From the NCBI RefSeq assembly GCF_036324505.1, contig NC_086365.1, positions 6,754,655 through 6,818,654 of the forward strand: a stretch of 64,000 nt of DNA, read 5' to 3'. This document shows, in pieces, positions 14,101 through 27,100 of this stretch. The number at the start of each line of letters is the position of its first letter. The first letter of the stretch is position 1. Below the pieces are notes generated by a model. It saw only the letters and a program-made list of their open reading frames with translations, was not told the origin of the DNA and ran no database searches. The stretch comes from Eleginops maclovinus (taxonomy: Eukaryota > Chordata > Actinopteri > Perciformes > Eleginopidae). The translations under genes and the position numbers were made by a program.

Positions 14101-17100
14101 GGGACACTGTAAACACACCAGTGATTCTCCTAGGTTTACTGCTTTGAAACAGCAGATGGGCTTACACAAATTAAACATTTCAGAGATAATTAATTAATTT
14201 AACAAAAACAATTCTCCTGAAGAAACAATAATGGATTTGTCCTGATAAAAAGCAATTGCATTTGCTGTGTTGAAATAGTGAATCGATAAACTGTATGTTG
14301 CCCATATTTGTACAACAAGTTCTGGGTAAACTTGGAATACTTCTCTATGTCTTTAGTCACTAAAAAAAATTGATGTGGATAAATAAAATGACAACCAACC
14401 AACTGTGGCTGCTGCAACAAAGTGGAAGAGGAAAAAGTCTCGATGGCATACCCAGATGAGCTCAGCCAGCCAAAGACAAAAACACTTTGAAAAAAAGCTC
14501 TGTTCCTCCAGAACTTCAGAAAGAGATGACAGAATTATAATGATTTAATGTATATGTATGACATGGTGGAGTCTCTTTCACCAATGCATTAAAGTCAAAC
14601 AGCCTCAGAGACAAAGAGAAAGCGAAAGAGACGAGGAGAGACCCACTCTGCCATGAAAAAGCAGAGAACACATTTGGATTGTAGCGCTGTCCACCAGCTG
14701 CCAGTTATTGAGTTTAGCAAGGTGGAGAATCCAACAGGATTTACACATCTAGACAGAAATCAAGAGGGAGCCAGAGGTTTTCTTCAAACTCAATAAATCA
14801 CCTGGCTAGGATACCCACAAAGTGTGACAGGATTGTGTTTGGGTGGTGTGAGGCAGAACCAAGGAAGTGAGATTCCAACTTGACTGTGGAACAAACATCC
14901 ATTTGTTAAAGTGAAATGAAATGTCATCTGAAAAGAGTGAGCTTCAGAGAAAAGGAAGGAAATCGTCAGCTCTGTTCAAAACATCCGTGTGAAAGTCTAG
15001 TGAAGAGATAAGAGGGAAATACAGGAAGAGAGTATGGCAGTGTATTTTACATAACAAAGTTAACAACTAAATCACACCGCACCAAGAGGCTTGCAAATGT
15101 CATAATTATGTCCGCCTGTGTGCATTGGTGCCTGTTCTAATCCCTCAGACTCCCACACTGCCAAGAGAAGCAGCAAATGCTCATCCACATGCCTTAATAA
15201 AGATCTCGGTATGGATATTTAAACTGAGCATAAAAACACCACAGAGTGAGAATTATCTGCCATTATTCCACTTCAGCCAATTGATTTTCACTTTATGAGT
15301 CCTTTACTAAGCACAAACCCACATTTTACAAAGCTGCGTCTCAATTTAAGTGCTGGATGGTCACCACTCAGGAATGTGGATCCATCAGTAAACCCACGCA
15401 CCAGCCTGAACATTGCTCCCCAAAAATGAGACCCGTCTTCTATCTCATGAAAGCAAGTTTAAGACCAGAGAGTTACCCTCAAACTGCAGCCAACAAGGTA
15501 AATCTTTGTGATGAGACTAATCTGGTTTCATGGTCTCCCGATCACCAGTAAGAGTTGTGATGTTCAACGTCATGTCCAGATTCCCTAATGAGGTGAAACA
15601 GTGGCGTCTGGCCTAGATATTGAGGTTTCAAGGTTTTATTGGTCATATGCACAGCATATACAACGTATATGTTGGCAATGAAAATCTTATATCCCATGCT
15701 CCTCCAACAACTCAACATACATGGTGCAAATAAGATAAATAAAATAGTGCAAAAAGAGAGAAGAATATTTACAATAACAACAATAAAGATTTGAGGATGT
15801 GAAATATATACACATGTGGAATACATTGAAAGTATTTAAATACTTTACACTGTCGAATGAGGAGGCATGAACAGATGCATATATTACGTATAACAGATGT
15901 GTATGGCAGATATGTATGATATATAGATATATGTACTATAAACAGATGTGAGTAGACATTCACAGAGCTCAGGAGTTCAGCAGTCTTATAGCCTGTGGTA
16001 TAAAACTGTCCCTGAGTCTGGTGGTCTTGGTCCGGATGCTGCGGTACCGTCTGCCAGATGGCAGCAGACAGAACAGATTGTTGCTGGGGTGATGGGGGTC
16101 CTTTATTATGCTACCGGCCTTCTTCCTACACCACTGGGTGTAGAGGTCCTCAATGGATGGCAGCTCCATCCTGGTGATGTGCTGAGCAGTTTTCACCACC
16201 CTCTGTAGAGTCTTACGGTTAAGGGCGGTGCAACTGCCATACCAGGCGGTGATGCAGCCAGTCAGGATTCTCTCGATGGTGCACCTGTAGAAGTTGCAGA
16301 GTATCCTGGAGTCCATGTTGAACTTCCGCAGCCTGCGGAGGAAGAAGAGCCGTCTTGGATATGACCCTGGTGTGATGTGTCCATGTCAGGTCCTCACTGA
16401 TGTTTACCCCGAGGAACCTGAAGCTGCTGACTCTCTCCACAGGAGTCCCGTCGATGGTGATGGGTGTGTGTGCCTCTCTCTGCCTCTTCCTGTAGTCCAC
16501 AATCAGCTCCTTTGTTTTGCTGACGTTGAGATGGAAGTTGTTGTCCTGGCACCAAGATGTCAGGACTCTGACCTCCTTACTGTGCGCCATCTCGTCGCCG
16601 TCTGTGATCAGGCCGATGACGGTCATGTCGTCAGCAAACTTGATGATGGTGTTGGAGCTGTGTGTGGCCACGCAGTCGTGCGTGAACAGGGAGTAGAGGA
16701 GAGGGCTGAGCACACAACCCTGAGGGTCTCCGGTGTTGAGGGTCAAGGTGGAGGATGTGATGTTCCCCATCCGCACTGCCTGGGATCTGCCTGTCAGGAA
16801 GCTCAGGATCCAGTTACAGAGGGCGCTGTTGAGCCCGAGGTCCCTGAGCTTAATGATGAGCTTGGAGGACACAATGGTGTTGAATGCTGAACTGTAGTCA
16901 ATGAACAGCATTCTCACATAAGTGTTCCTCCGGTCCAGGTGGGAGAGGGCAGTGTGGAGGGTGAGGGAGATGGCATCATCCGTGGACCTCTTTGCCCTGT
17001 AGGCAAACTGCAGGGGGTATGTTGAAGGTTGTTTTCTTTGTCCCTGATGATATAGATTGTATTTAACTGCTATTTATGGACATTTAAGAGTAAATATACT

Positions 17101-20100
17101 GTAGGTTTGTGTGTGTAAAGGACTCATAAGTGGCTAAGAAAAGGATGGTATCTTTTAAAAGAAATTGGACAGGCTAAGTTGAAGTTGGACTGCCTTGTCT
17201 GCCCTTTATAAGCCATTAAGCCTTGAAATGTGTCTTGAGAGGATGCCGCTTTGAATTGAAATGCAGTATATATAGGCAAGTCAACAGTAGGGTTATTTAA
17301 ACCCAAGAGTATGAATTGATAAAATTCCATTCCTGCGATATAACAATATTGAGCTCTTCACACTCGCATTGAGACGGACAGACCAATCAGGGCTGTGGGC
17401 TAATCTGCGCTGAGATCAGAGTGTGCTGCCTGAACAAACTCAAGGTCGATGGCTTTCCAACGGTCCAACAACAGTATTGATCCCATATTTAACACAGAGA
17501 TGTCGTCTTGTCCAGCATCGATCCTCCGGTCTCGCAAGCAGGATATATTACTAAACAAAGAGACATAGCATTGTGCCCTTTCGCTGTCGCTGGCACATTT
17601 ATCATAGTTCGCTAGTGCTTGGGAAGGACGGCAATCAAACAGAGGTGGTGAGGAGGGGAGGACAACATTAACATGATGGCATGCTTCCCGGATTCATGCC
17701 AAAAGGCTGAGGGTCTTAACTATTCAGGAGTCCTTAAGAACAGAGGCCCAAGAACAATACAGGGGATGCTGCGTAGAAACTACTTCAATTGGATATTTTA
17801 TTATCCAGACCAACAACCGTGTGTTATAAAACTTTCCAAGAAACTGCAAACTCACCCTTCCTTTTGTAATATAAGACCACTGGACTGTAATGAAATGGGC
17901 ATGAACTAACACACTTTGAAAAGAATGATCAGACTTCTCTGTGAACATGACACTAATATAAAATGCATTGGTGCGATGTGGCTCTGAGATGTCAGTTGCA
18001 CTTTCATTTCGAAAGAAATGAAAGTCCCTTTTGTTCTAAAGATGACCTTTTTTTTATTAATGTTTTTAAGTGAAAATTGACAGCTTTCTGTTACCGTCGG
18101 TTGAGTCCAGTTTTGTGTGTTTTTGGTCCCTTAGTTCGGAATAAGTCAGTATATGTGAAGTAGTCCAACTTAAAGCATGCTCCAGTAGGGAAGCTATCGC
18201 AATTGCCATTCCTGAACAGACAAGGTGCCAGTGGTGTTTTCTTTTGATTATCTTTGAGCAAACTCAATTAAACATTAGGGAACTCAATGAAAGGCAGTGC
18301 TATTCAAACACCTTGTTTAATTGCTGTCCAGAAATGTCCCCACCTGAACCATCTGACTTAGAGACAGGAGATCTATGGTTGCTTGGCCTCCTGGATGTTA
18401 TTGATTAATATATTGAAGGGAAATTGTAGAACTGCAAAAGTATCCTTACTGCACTGATCATTTCAGAAAAGTCTGATCCTTCTATCCTTTGTTTGCACCA
18501 ACACTTTTAGTCATTATTCTCATTATGATCTCCAATTATTTCAAAAAGTGCTCTGCCCTGTTCTTTCAATAACTAGTTCAAACGATGACACGTCACTTTG
18601 GGTGATGGTTAGTTCTCGTAGAAGCAAACAAATATAGGTGGATTTATCCTCATTATTACTTCAGTAAAGAAGGGTTCAATCCCCAGGTCTACAATACCAA
18701 ACAAAGGAGGAATGAATCAAAGTGTGTAGTGCGATTAAATGGGCTTTATAATGACGGACTGCTTTCAAGGGAATAGGGGAGTTATGGCTCTTCTCAAGGC
18801 CAAGTTAATGTCAATCGACTGATACAATTTATAGTCTCCTCACACTGATAAGCTTAAGAGGAGGACGGGTTTTACAGATCAAGTTAAATTAAAACATCAT
18901 ATACAGTTCTCGCTATGAAAATACTTGAGGTCCTTTAAATGCTTTCTCAGTATCAATATCATAAGAACATAATCCCTAAGGTCTGTAGGGTACTTCTCAA
19001 TGTACTACACTGACTAAATTAATTGCACAAGGCGGCTTAACATATAGCATATGGTGAGGGATACATGCTTGAACAATTTTAACCTTTACCTCCAGGAATC
19101 CTTTGACGTTAAATCTATAAAGCACACAATCTGCATACTTTGTAAGCATGTACCTCCAATTGAACATTGGGGATGGAGAGATTATTGAATAAAGTAAGAC
19201 AGGTGCGCTTTATGTATCCAAATATTTCATTGGGCAGCTCTAAACACATGACATCAACGAGGTAAAATCCTGTTTTGCTCTCTCTGATTTCTGTTTAAAG
19301 TATGCAAGAAGCTTTCCTACCGGTCTGCCACCAGTGATCCAGCACAGGAACCCCGAAGCTCCTCTTCGCCCATTCCAGCGTCTCCACATCACAACGCTCT
19401 CCAGCCAGAAATAACGAACGTAGCCTGCAAGGACACAGAGTACATCTATCAATCACCTTGAGGAAACATGACATATGTACTCTCTCAGGGGAAATGGTAA
19501 GAAAAAAATACTTTGCAGTGGCAGTCTGGTTTTTGAGTTTAAATCAAGTGTCAGTATAACCTGAAACCGACAACTTCACTTGATTCTCTTGAATGCATCT
19601 TGAAGTTCATGCAATATCTTTTCATGCAAATATTTTTGGAACACAACTACGTAGTTTGCCTCTAAGGCAGCAACCTTCGTTTCACTTTTCCTGTTAGTTG
19701 TCACCACCTTTCCTGACTACAGGATGTTCTGCCTTTGAGTGTTTGCCTCCTAGCAGTTCCACCAATCATTACATTAGAGATTATTCCTTGTTGTAGTTGA
19801 ACATCATTTACACCGAATTCTCTATAAACTCGGCCAATTGACTTCTGCGTTTAATGGCTAGGAAACATTCCTGCATTTCTACTTTAAAAAGTGGAATGTC
19901 TATCTCAGAGGAAGCACTCTTGTTTGGACTAAGCTGCCCTTTCTGCCCTCGCAGTCAGTATTGATTTGACCCTTAATCATGGAGTGGCATGAGGCCACAA
20001 GCTCTTGCAATGACATCTGAATCTGTCACAATTATCCCTTCCTGACTGCTCCAACTTAGTTCAAGCTTTACTTTCCTCCTAGTTTGGATATCTGCTTCTC

Positions 20101-21139
20101 CCTGGCTTCATGAAAACTTCCCTTGCTACCCTACAAGTGACCCAAAACACTGCAGTTTCTATCTTAATCCTCCACTGAATTCCACATAATTCTTCTCTCC
20201 TAACCTCCTCTGTTGGCTGCCCATGGCAGCTCATATCTTATTCCCAACACCGCTCGTTGCTCCTTTCAAAGCTCTGAAGAGATCTGTAACCTTGTATAAG
20301 TCTCAGTGGAGCCATAGATGCCAGTACCAATGCTTAATTTCCACACAAATGACTGCTGGTCATCACTCATCGCTCTCAACTCTTTTCAGTGCCGAAGTGG
20401 CTTTCCAACTCCGATCACATTCATTCTCCTGTAAGAGGGAAAAAGAGTCATGTCACTTTCTCCCAACTGAATCATATATTTGCTCCTCCTACTGGCTCTC
20501 TGGATTATATTCTTTATCACTTCCCTCAGGAATATTATGAAGTTTGGTTTCTCTGTGATTGCAGAACAATCAGATAAATATCGTTAGAAAGCTAATTAAA
20601 TCATGTATATGCTGCCAGATGTTGAAAGATGCCTGTGGGCCTTCTGTCAGCTTTATTGCAAATAACACTATTCCCTTGATTAATGGGGGAATGTTCTCCT
20701 CTTTGTTTGATAAGTTCTGAAGGCTTCTGAATGTTAAAATATATTGTCATTTCATAAAAGACAAAAGAGGACAAAGTAAGTACCTATGGGCTTTAAATGT
20801 ACATTTTTGTCTTACATTACAACGTATTTTAGCATTTTGAAGGTATCATGTTACAGACATTGTTTTTACAGTCATTTAGTTTAAGATCATACAGAAGAGA
20901 TAACTGACACCCAAACTCATCACCTGAATGAACAGATGTTATATGAATAGACTGTTTCTATTAGATGAATTATGTTAGCTTTTATTTCTTTAATAGGAGT
21001 TTTATATGACTTTGATACTACTTTTACTGAATGGTGTTGATGTTGTATTTGTGTTGATTAAGAACTTTACATTACAGACCATAATGAGCTGTCAGATAGA
21101 TAATGCCCAGCAGGAACTGAGCTACACAACATGGAAAAG

Positions 21140-21180
<41 letters not shown>

Positions 21181-24100
21181 GCTCTGCCCTGGCAGCGCCC
21201 TTGTGTTCCAGCTGAGCCTCACTACCATGCTTTAGTTATCCAAGCACAATTTTGTGTGTTTTTAATGTTTTCTAAAAAGTTAAATTGCAAGATTTCCGGA
21301 GACACTGTGACCTCAGGGATGGTGGTGGAAGGGTGACCGTTTGGCTGCTGCCCAAGTTCATGGAGTGTGAGTCAGTATTAGTCAGTGTAAACATCAACAG
21401 GAGAAAAAAGATCTTCCCTTCCTAAAGCTAATATGTAAATCATTAATGATGTTGATGTTTCTTCGCAACAAACATCTTTTTTATGACTCAACAGCTTGTT
21501 AGTTGTTGCATATTTGTTGAAAAAAAAACGTCCACCATCTAAGATAATGATTTCACTGCCTAACATACTATGTCCACTGATTAAATGTAGGGACATAATT
21601 ACCTACAATTTAAGCCCCATCTGTTTCAAAATAAACTTCCTCACATGCATACATACAGTTTGAGGGCGAATAAACACTTAATTTATCCACATTCAAACCA
21701 AGAAATGTACCACCTGTTAGGTTTATCCTGGCTTTTACTCTAAGTAACTGGTGAAAGTAAATAATAGATGCTTTAATGATAACAGTGGCTACAACAAGTT
21801 AACCATTAATAACTTTTCTATGCTAGTAAAGATAAGACCACCACAATCCCTACGATATAACCTTGGAGTAGGCCAATAAAGAACAGAAACACATATTCTT
21901 AGTGGCAAAGGTTATCCATGTGATAACCTTTTGTCACATGTTTTAAGTTTACAAATTGCTATGCTTGAAGCTGATTCTGTGAGCTTAGTGTGGCAAAGGT
22001 AAAGTGGGAATAAAGGAGATATGTTCATTGAGGGAAGGAATATGCAGGTCTAGTTTCCCTTGTAATTTAGTAAAACGAGGATTCATTTGTATCTCTCTAA
22101 CCTAAGAGTTGTTTTTTTGTTCCACCGTTCGCCATTTATGCGATATGGGGATAGCAACTGTAAGCTTTTTTGTTGAGCTGTAAGCTATGTTTTTTATTGA
22201 ATCTTAGCAAAATGAAAGAAAACATCTTATGCATTGCCACTTTAAAAGGCAATCAAGTTGCAGACATCCCCATCTTTAACAGCACCAGCTTCTCCCCGGC
22301 ACCAAAAAGCACTCTTGAGTGGAGTCATGCCATTTGTGCCTTGTTTATGACCGAGGCTTTCCGCATTGAGTCGGTTCTCCTGACTTAAAAGCGCTGCTGA
22401 CAAAGTGTCTGCCCCTTTTGTCATGCTACATTTATGCACAGCATTGCTGCCTTCACAACTTTAGACAGCCCTGCAGCCAGACTCTCATTGTAGTTTTCAC
22501 ATCGAGTATGACGAGCAATACGGCTCCAGAACATTGATAAGAGTCCAGTGCTATTACAGTAGAGCAGGGTCCCGAGGGAGGGACAATCTTAAATTGTCAA
22601 TAAACTGCAGACAGTGTATTTGATCTGTAGTCAATTATTGTTTGTCCACTCTAGCATGAAATTATGTGTTTGATAATAAAGGTTTTCTGAAAGGTTTTAC
22701 TACTTCCATCAGCACACTTTTAATTAAAGGCACCATTATTGGTATTGACATATCTTTCCATGTGTTATAGCAGGGGTTTTCAACCGGTGGTCCGCGGACC
22801 CCTGGTGGTCCGCGGCGGCATTGCATGTGGTCCGTGACAAGAGCCTATGTTGATCAGTTCACCATTGTTTTTTTTTAATATAAATTCGCTTTGATATTTC
22901 AACACATTTCCAGAATACCGTTACATATCGTGAAAAATATGTTTAAAATAATATAAAGGAAATTCAAGCTGACAGAATGTAGCCTTGCGCCTATCCAGTC
23001 TATGGTAGCCTGTGATTCGCTAATGGTAATGAGTTGCGTCGCTAACCTCACTTATTATTCATTACGTACAGTCTTGCGAGCAAAGTTGACACACATTTAT
23101 AAGCATAGCCGACGAGAGTATTTTAAGATAGGTTGTAGTACAGCAAACATTTGTTACATATGTACTAGTCTAGCTATATATCTAGCACCAATGGATCGTT
23201 TTGTAGTGAGGAAAGTGCCAGAGGGACAGGCTGCCATGACAGAGGGTCAGGCTGCCACGACAGAGGGACAGGCCGCCACGATAGGGCAAGGACAGGCTTC
23301 CGAAGCGTCAACTTCGCAAAAAAGACGAAAAAGAAAATACAATGAGGAATATGTTAAATATGGATTCACAGTGACGACAGACAGAGCAGGAGAGGAGGTA
23401 CCACTGTGTTTCGTATGTTCAACAATTCTCTGTAATGAAGCTATGAAGCAGTGCTCGAATTATGTTTTTGTCTTCAAGGGGGTCTCTCTATTTTATAAAA
23501 ACAAGTTGGACTCCCCGCCCCCCCCCCATAACCTAACATGTCAATTAAATAGCCGCGAATAGGTGTGAATGGCGCTTTTGCGCACGGTAGACACAACTTA
23601 CACACGTAACACACGCACAACACAACAGACAGATTTTTTGGGGTTTGTTTTACAGAAATCGGTTCCATTTAATTTAAACATATTATTGATTGTCCATATT
23701 TCATTCCAATATCGCAATACATACAAATACATAGACTAAACATATTATTTTGAATTTCAGTTTAGCTAGACTGTGAACTTATGCATTATGTAGCCTATAT
23801 TGGCTTTGTCAAACAACATAGAAGAAAGCGCAACTTCAACAGACATTCTCAGCACTTGTCAAATCATGTAACCCAATGAACGCATATATAGACAAAACAC
23901 TCGCATCATGTAGGCCTAACAATTCAGTTCGATGCTCTGATCATGTTTGACCGTGTTGGGCTTTACGGAAATAGATTAAACATATTCTTTTGAATTTCAG
24001 TTTAGGGACAGGCTAGACTGTGAACTGTTATGCATTATGTAGCCTATGGCTTTGTCAAACAACATAGAAGAAAGCACAAGTTCAACAGCAAACATGACAT

Positions 24101-27100
24101 TCTCAGGACTTGTCAAATAATGTAACCCAATGAACGCATATATAGACAAAACTCACCCATCATGTAACAATTCAGTTCGATGCTCTGATCATGTTTGTTG
24201 GGCTTTACGGAGACAAAAGAGACCAAACTGCCCTGCTCTCAGCTGGCTGGGGCCTGCGCCCAGGAATCCATGATGCTGATGTCCGGTGGCCACTCTTAAT
24301 CCATGAGTGGACAAACGGCACGGGGTTGAATTTCTCAATAGGAGGTCCATTCAAGTCAATGAATAGCAGGGCAGTGAGGCTCGCTGCACGCAGTCCGTTC
24401 CTAGTTTTATCGTCTGTGTCATTGCAAGCCGAGAAACCCCTCTCACACTCCGCTGAGGTCGGGAGTATAGTGCGGCATTCGACGATAAGTTTCTTAAGAG
24501 TATTCCCCTGAGAACCTTGAAGCTTCCAATCTCGGAATTCCTCGATAGCCTCGGTAGAAGATTCACAGAGGAGTTTTGCGAATCTCCCCACTTCGCGCTC
24601 TCCAAATAGCATTAGGTCTGACCTCTCTGCAGGCCAAAAGTGCTGATCTAGAGGCTTGAGCATGGCAATAAATTCACTGTCAGGAAGACGTGATCTGAGA
24701 TTATCAAGGATGGACTGATAAAACTGGGGTTTATTAATCTTAGGCTGCGTTTCCCTAAGCACAACCGACCACTTGCTATGCCTGCGCGAATCTTGGATTC
24801 CGTTTTACCGGCATCTTCTTTCATAGCAGACAGTATCTCGATGGTTTGATGGATTTGTCTGCTGCCATCCACCAGAGACGTGTCCCTTCTCTGTAGTCTC
24901 AATGAGAGCCCCTGCAGTTCACGAAGCACATCTTTCATCACTGCCAAATCGGAGAGGAAGCCAGTAGATGTCAGATGCTTGAGTAGGCCACCATACTTCG
25001 CCCTCTCCACACCGTTGCGCGAGGCATCTTCGCTGGCCATTGTAAAGTGCTGTGCCAAAACAGGAAAATCTTTCACCACAGCTTTAACTGTCCGGAAACT
25101 GCTTGCCACCCACCTGATTGTGAAGACTTTGCCTATTTTTAAAATCTGCATGTTTAGTTCCCTAGCAGCATTTTCAAGCTCCCGTGCGTTTTTGGTGGAT
25201 TGGTGATACAGACTATGAAGCTTTGAAATAAAAATGTCAAAATGGTTGCACCCAGCCACAGCCTTCAAAGAATCATTAACAGCTAGTTCTAATCGGTGTG
25301 CCAGGCAATGTACATCCTGCAGTCGAGGGAAGTCTTGTTTAAGTCTTTCAATGAGTCCTGTATGCCTACCGGTAAAGACAGCGGCTCCGTCTGTGGCTAT
25401 GCTGATGAAGTTCCTCTTAAGAAATTCTGCCTCTATCCCCACATTTTGAAGACTGTCTTTTAACGCATTGTAAAGAGATCCTGCATCTCCTTTTTCCAAC
25501 TCAACAATGTCCAAAAACACGTTCTCTACGTCTCCATTACCTGTTACATCGCACCTCATGTAGATAATCATATAGGAGCGTCCATGCACAGTGCTTTCAT
25601 CCAACGTTATGCTGATACGTGAGTCGAGTTTCAAGACATGGGAAACAAGTCTTCTTTTCATTTCATCTGCTATATGTTTCACAATAGCAGCACAGGAGTG
25701 ATCGGAGCGGTGTGCAGGACCCACTGTTGCACCATTAAGCTCATTAACTGTCATGATCGGCGTCATTTTGGTGTATGGCAATCTCTCTTTGGCTATAGTG
25801 TACGCCGCCCTAAATGAGCTTGATGTAACGTCGATGGCAGCCAAACTTTGGTGGGCAGAACATCTTTTTGTTTTAATTCTGCTATCTCCACTGCTCTTTT
25901 ATGAGCAAGGCTGTCCCGGTGCAGGTAAATCTTCTTACGTAATTGCTTTTGCAATGAGCTACTGACGGTCCCATTAACCCATGCATCCGAAAGGTGCACC
26001 CCAGTCTTTTTTTCATGGAGCAAGAGAGTTTTTGCTGCCTGGCAGGGAGCGCACCCAAGGCCACTCTCACTTGTACACAACCATGGATTTCTCTCCTTCC
26101 ACGATCGCCACTGTGTGAGCCCCCAGTTCTGAGGCAGGTGGCGCAGGTGCTTCAGTTCCATATCGGTCCCGGACCCCGACCCCGTCTCCGCAGCCTCTTC
26201 TCCGTCCAATTCCTCCTCAACGTCCTCATCGTCATTGGTAAGTGTCCCAGCTAAAACATCATGATGACTGGTTGTAGCCACAACGTCCTCTGGCTCAGTA
26301 GAGTTAGGCGCCTGGCTAGAACTAGCTGTTGCTAGGCCATTTTCTGATTCTAAATCTGCAACTATTTTTGTTTTTTTAGTGGTAAAACCGAAACTGGTCA
26401 GGGCCGAATATGAATTCGGTGCAGGTGGCCTTTTTTTCGGCGGCATAACTGGCAATTACATTTAAATTTAAGATGTGTTGTTGGTCTTTACCTCAAAAGC
26501 ACATTTTTATGTGACTTCTTCGGACTTGCGAGTGCTGTCAAATCGATCTTATCCAGTTTGCTCACGTAGCCTAGTGGTGTGGTGGTGAAGTGCAGTATGC
26601 TGCGCTCTTGAGCGTATAAGCACGTCCGGTATTAGCCTATTTTAATGTAACGTCTTTAATGGTTGGAGACCGCAAAGGGATGGATAATGAGTGTTGTTTA
26701 CGATTAAATTACAATGCAATATATGGCAGACACCTTCAGATATGAGAGACCCCCTCAAAAATTTGACTTTGTTGCTTTCATGGGAGCCAGTCATCACTCT
26801 ATGGGAGCTCGGCTCCCTCTGGCTCCCACGTAATTCGAGCACTGCTATGAAGCCGTCGAAACTTACGCGGCATATGGAGACGCATCACGTCCACTTGAAG
26901 GCCAAACCCGTTGAGTACATGCAACAGATGTTGCGTGATTTCAAAGGACAGCAGGCTACCATGAGGAAGAGTGCAAAAATAAATGAAAACGCACTGAAAG
27001 CATCGTATCTGGTCGCTCTCAGGGTTGCAAAAAGTAAGAAGCCCCATACCATTGCAGAGCAGCTTATATTGCCAGCAGCCATAGATATGTGCAGAGCTAT

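Larger units (their letters stand above)
4777..19320 (-). other. acss3: acss3 intron 9 (14.5 kb)
   Basis: The largest acss3 intron. It contains an exon-like plus-strand frame (4,956-5,216), a LINE 3' end (6,230-6,652), CA and GT microsatellites (9,400 and 11,011), a spliced-exon-like segment on the plus strand (13,007-13,082), a truncated LINE reverse transcriptase (15,620-17,020) and a perfect 11-bp hairpin (18,000). The stretches 6,660-9,400, 9,424-11,010, 11,116-13,006, 13,083-15,620 and 17,020-19,320 are otherwise AT-rich and unremarkable; their open frames look like chance. Confidence 0.7.
23449..26844 (-). mobile_element. Inner hAT transposon, KIAA1586-like, inserted in the outer transposase
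   Basis: A 3,396-base element whose ends are inverted repeats starting CAGTGCTCGAATTA (16 bp with one mismatch), flanked by an exact 8-bp duplication. Its transposase is on the minus strand, opposite to the outer element and co-linear with acss3. The right end has repeated GGGAGCC motifs just inside the inverted repeat (26,790-26,830), possibly subterminal transposase-binding sites. A C tract lies at 23,517-23,528, and a 240-bp tandem duplication lies beyond the 3' end of the transposase. Confidence 0.95.

Noticed and set aside
16294..16890. 198-codon plus-strand frame
   Set aside because: It is the complement of the LINE reverse transcriptase, which shows real catalytic motifs on the minus strand.
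19240..19452. 70-codon minus-strand frame over acss3 exon 9
   Set aside because: It is out of frame with the exon; the correct frame reads [18 protein letters not shown] to DHWWQT.
26691..26846. N-terminal 52 codons of the long plus-strand frame ending at 28,487
   Set aside because: They lie in the inner hAT terminus. The real outer transposase enters this frame only at 26,853, after the target duplication.
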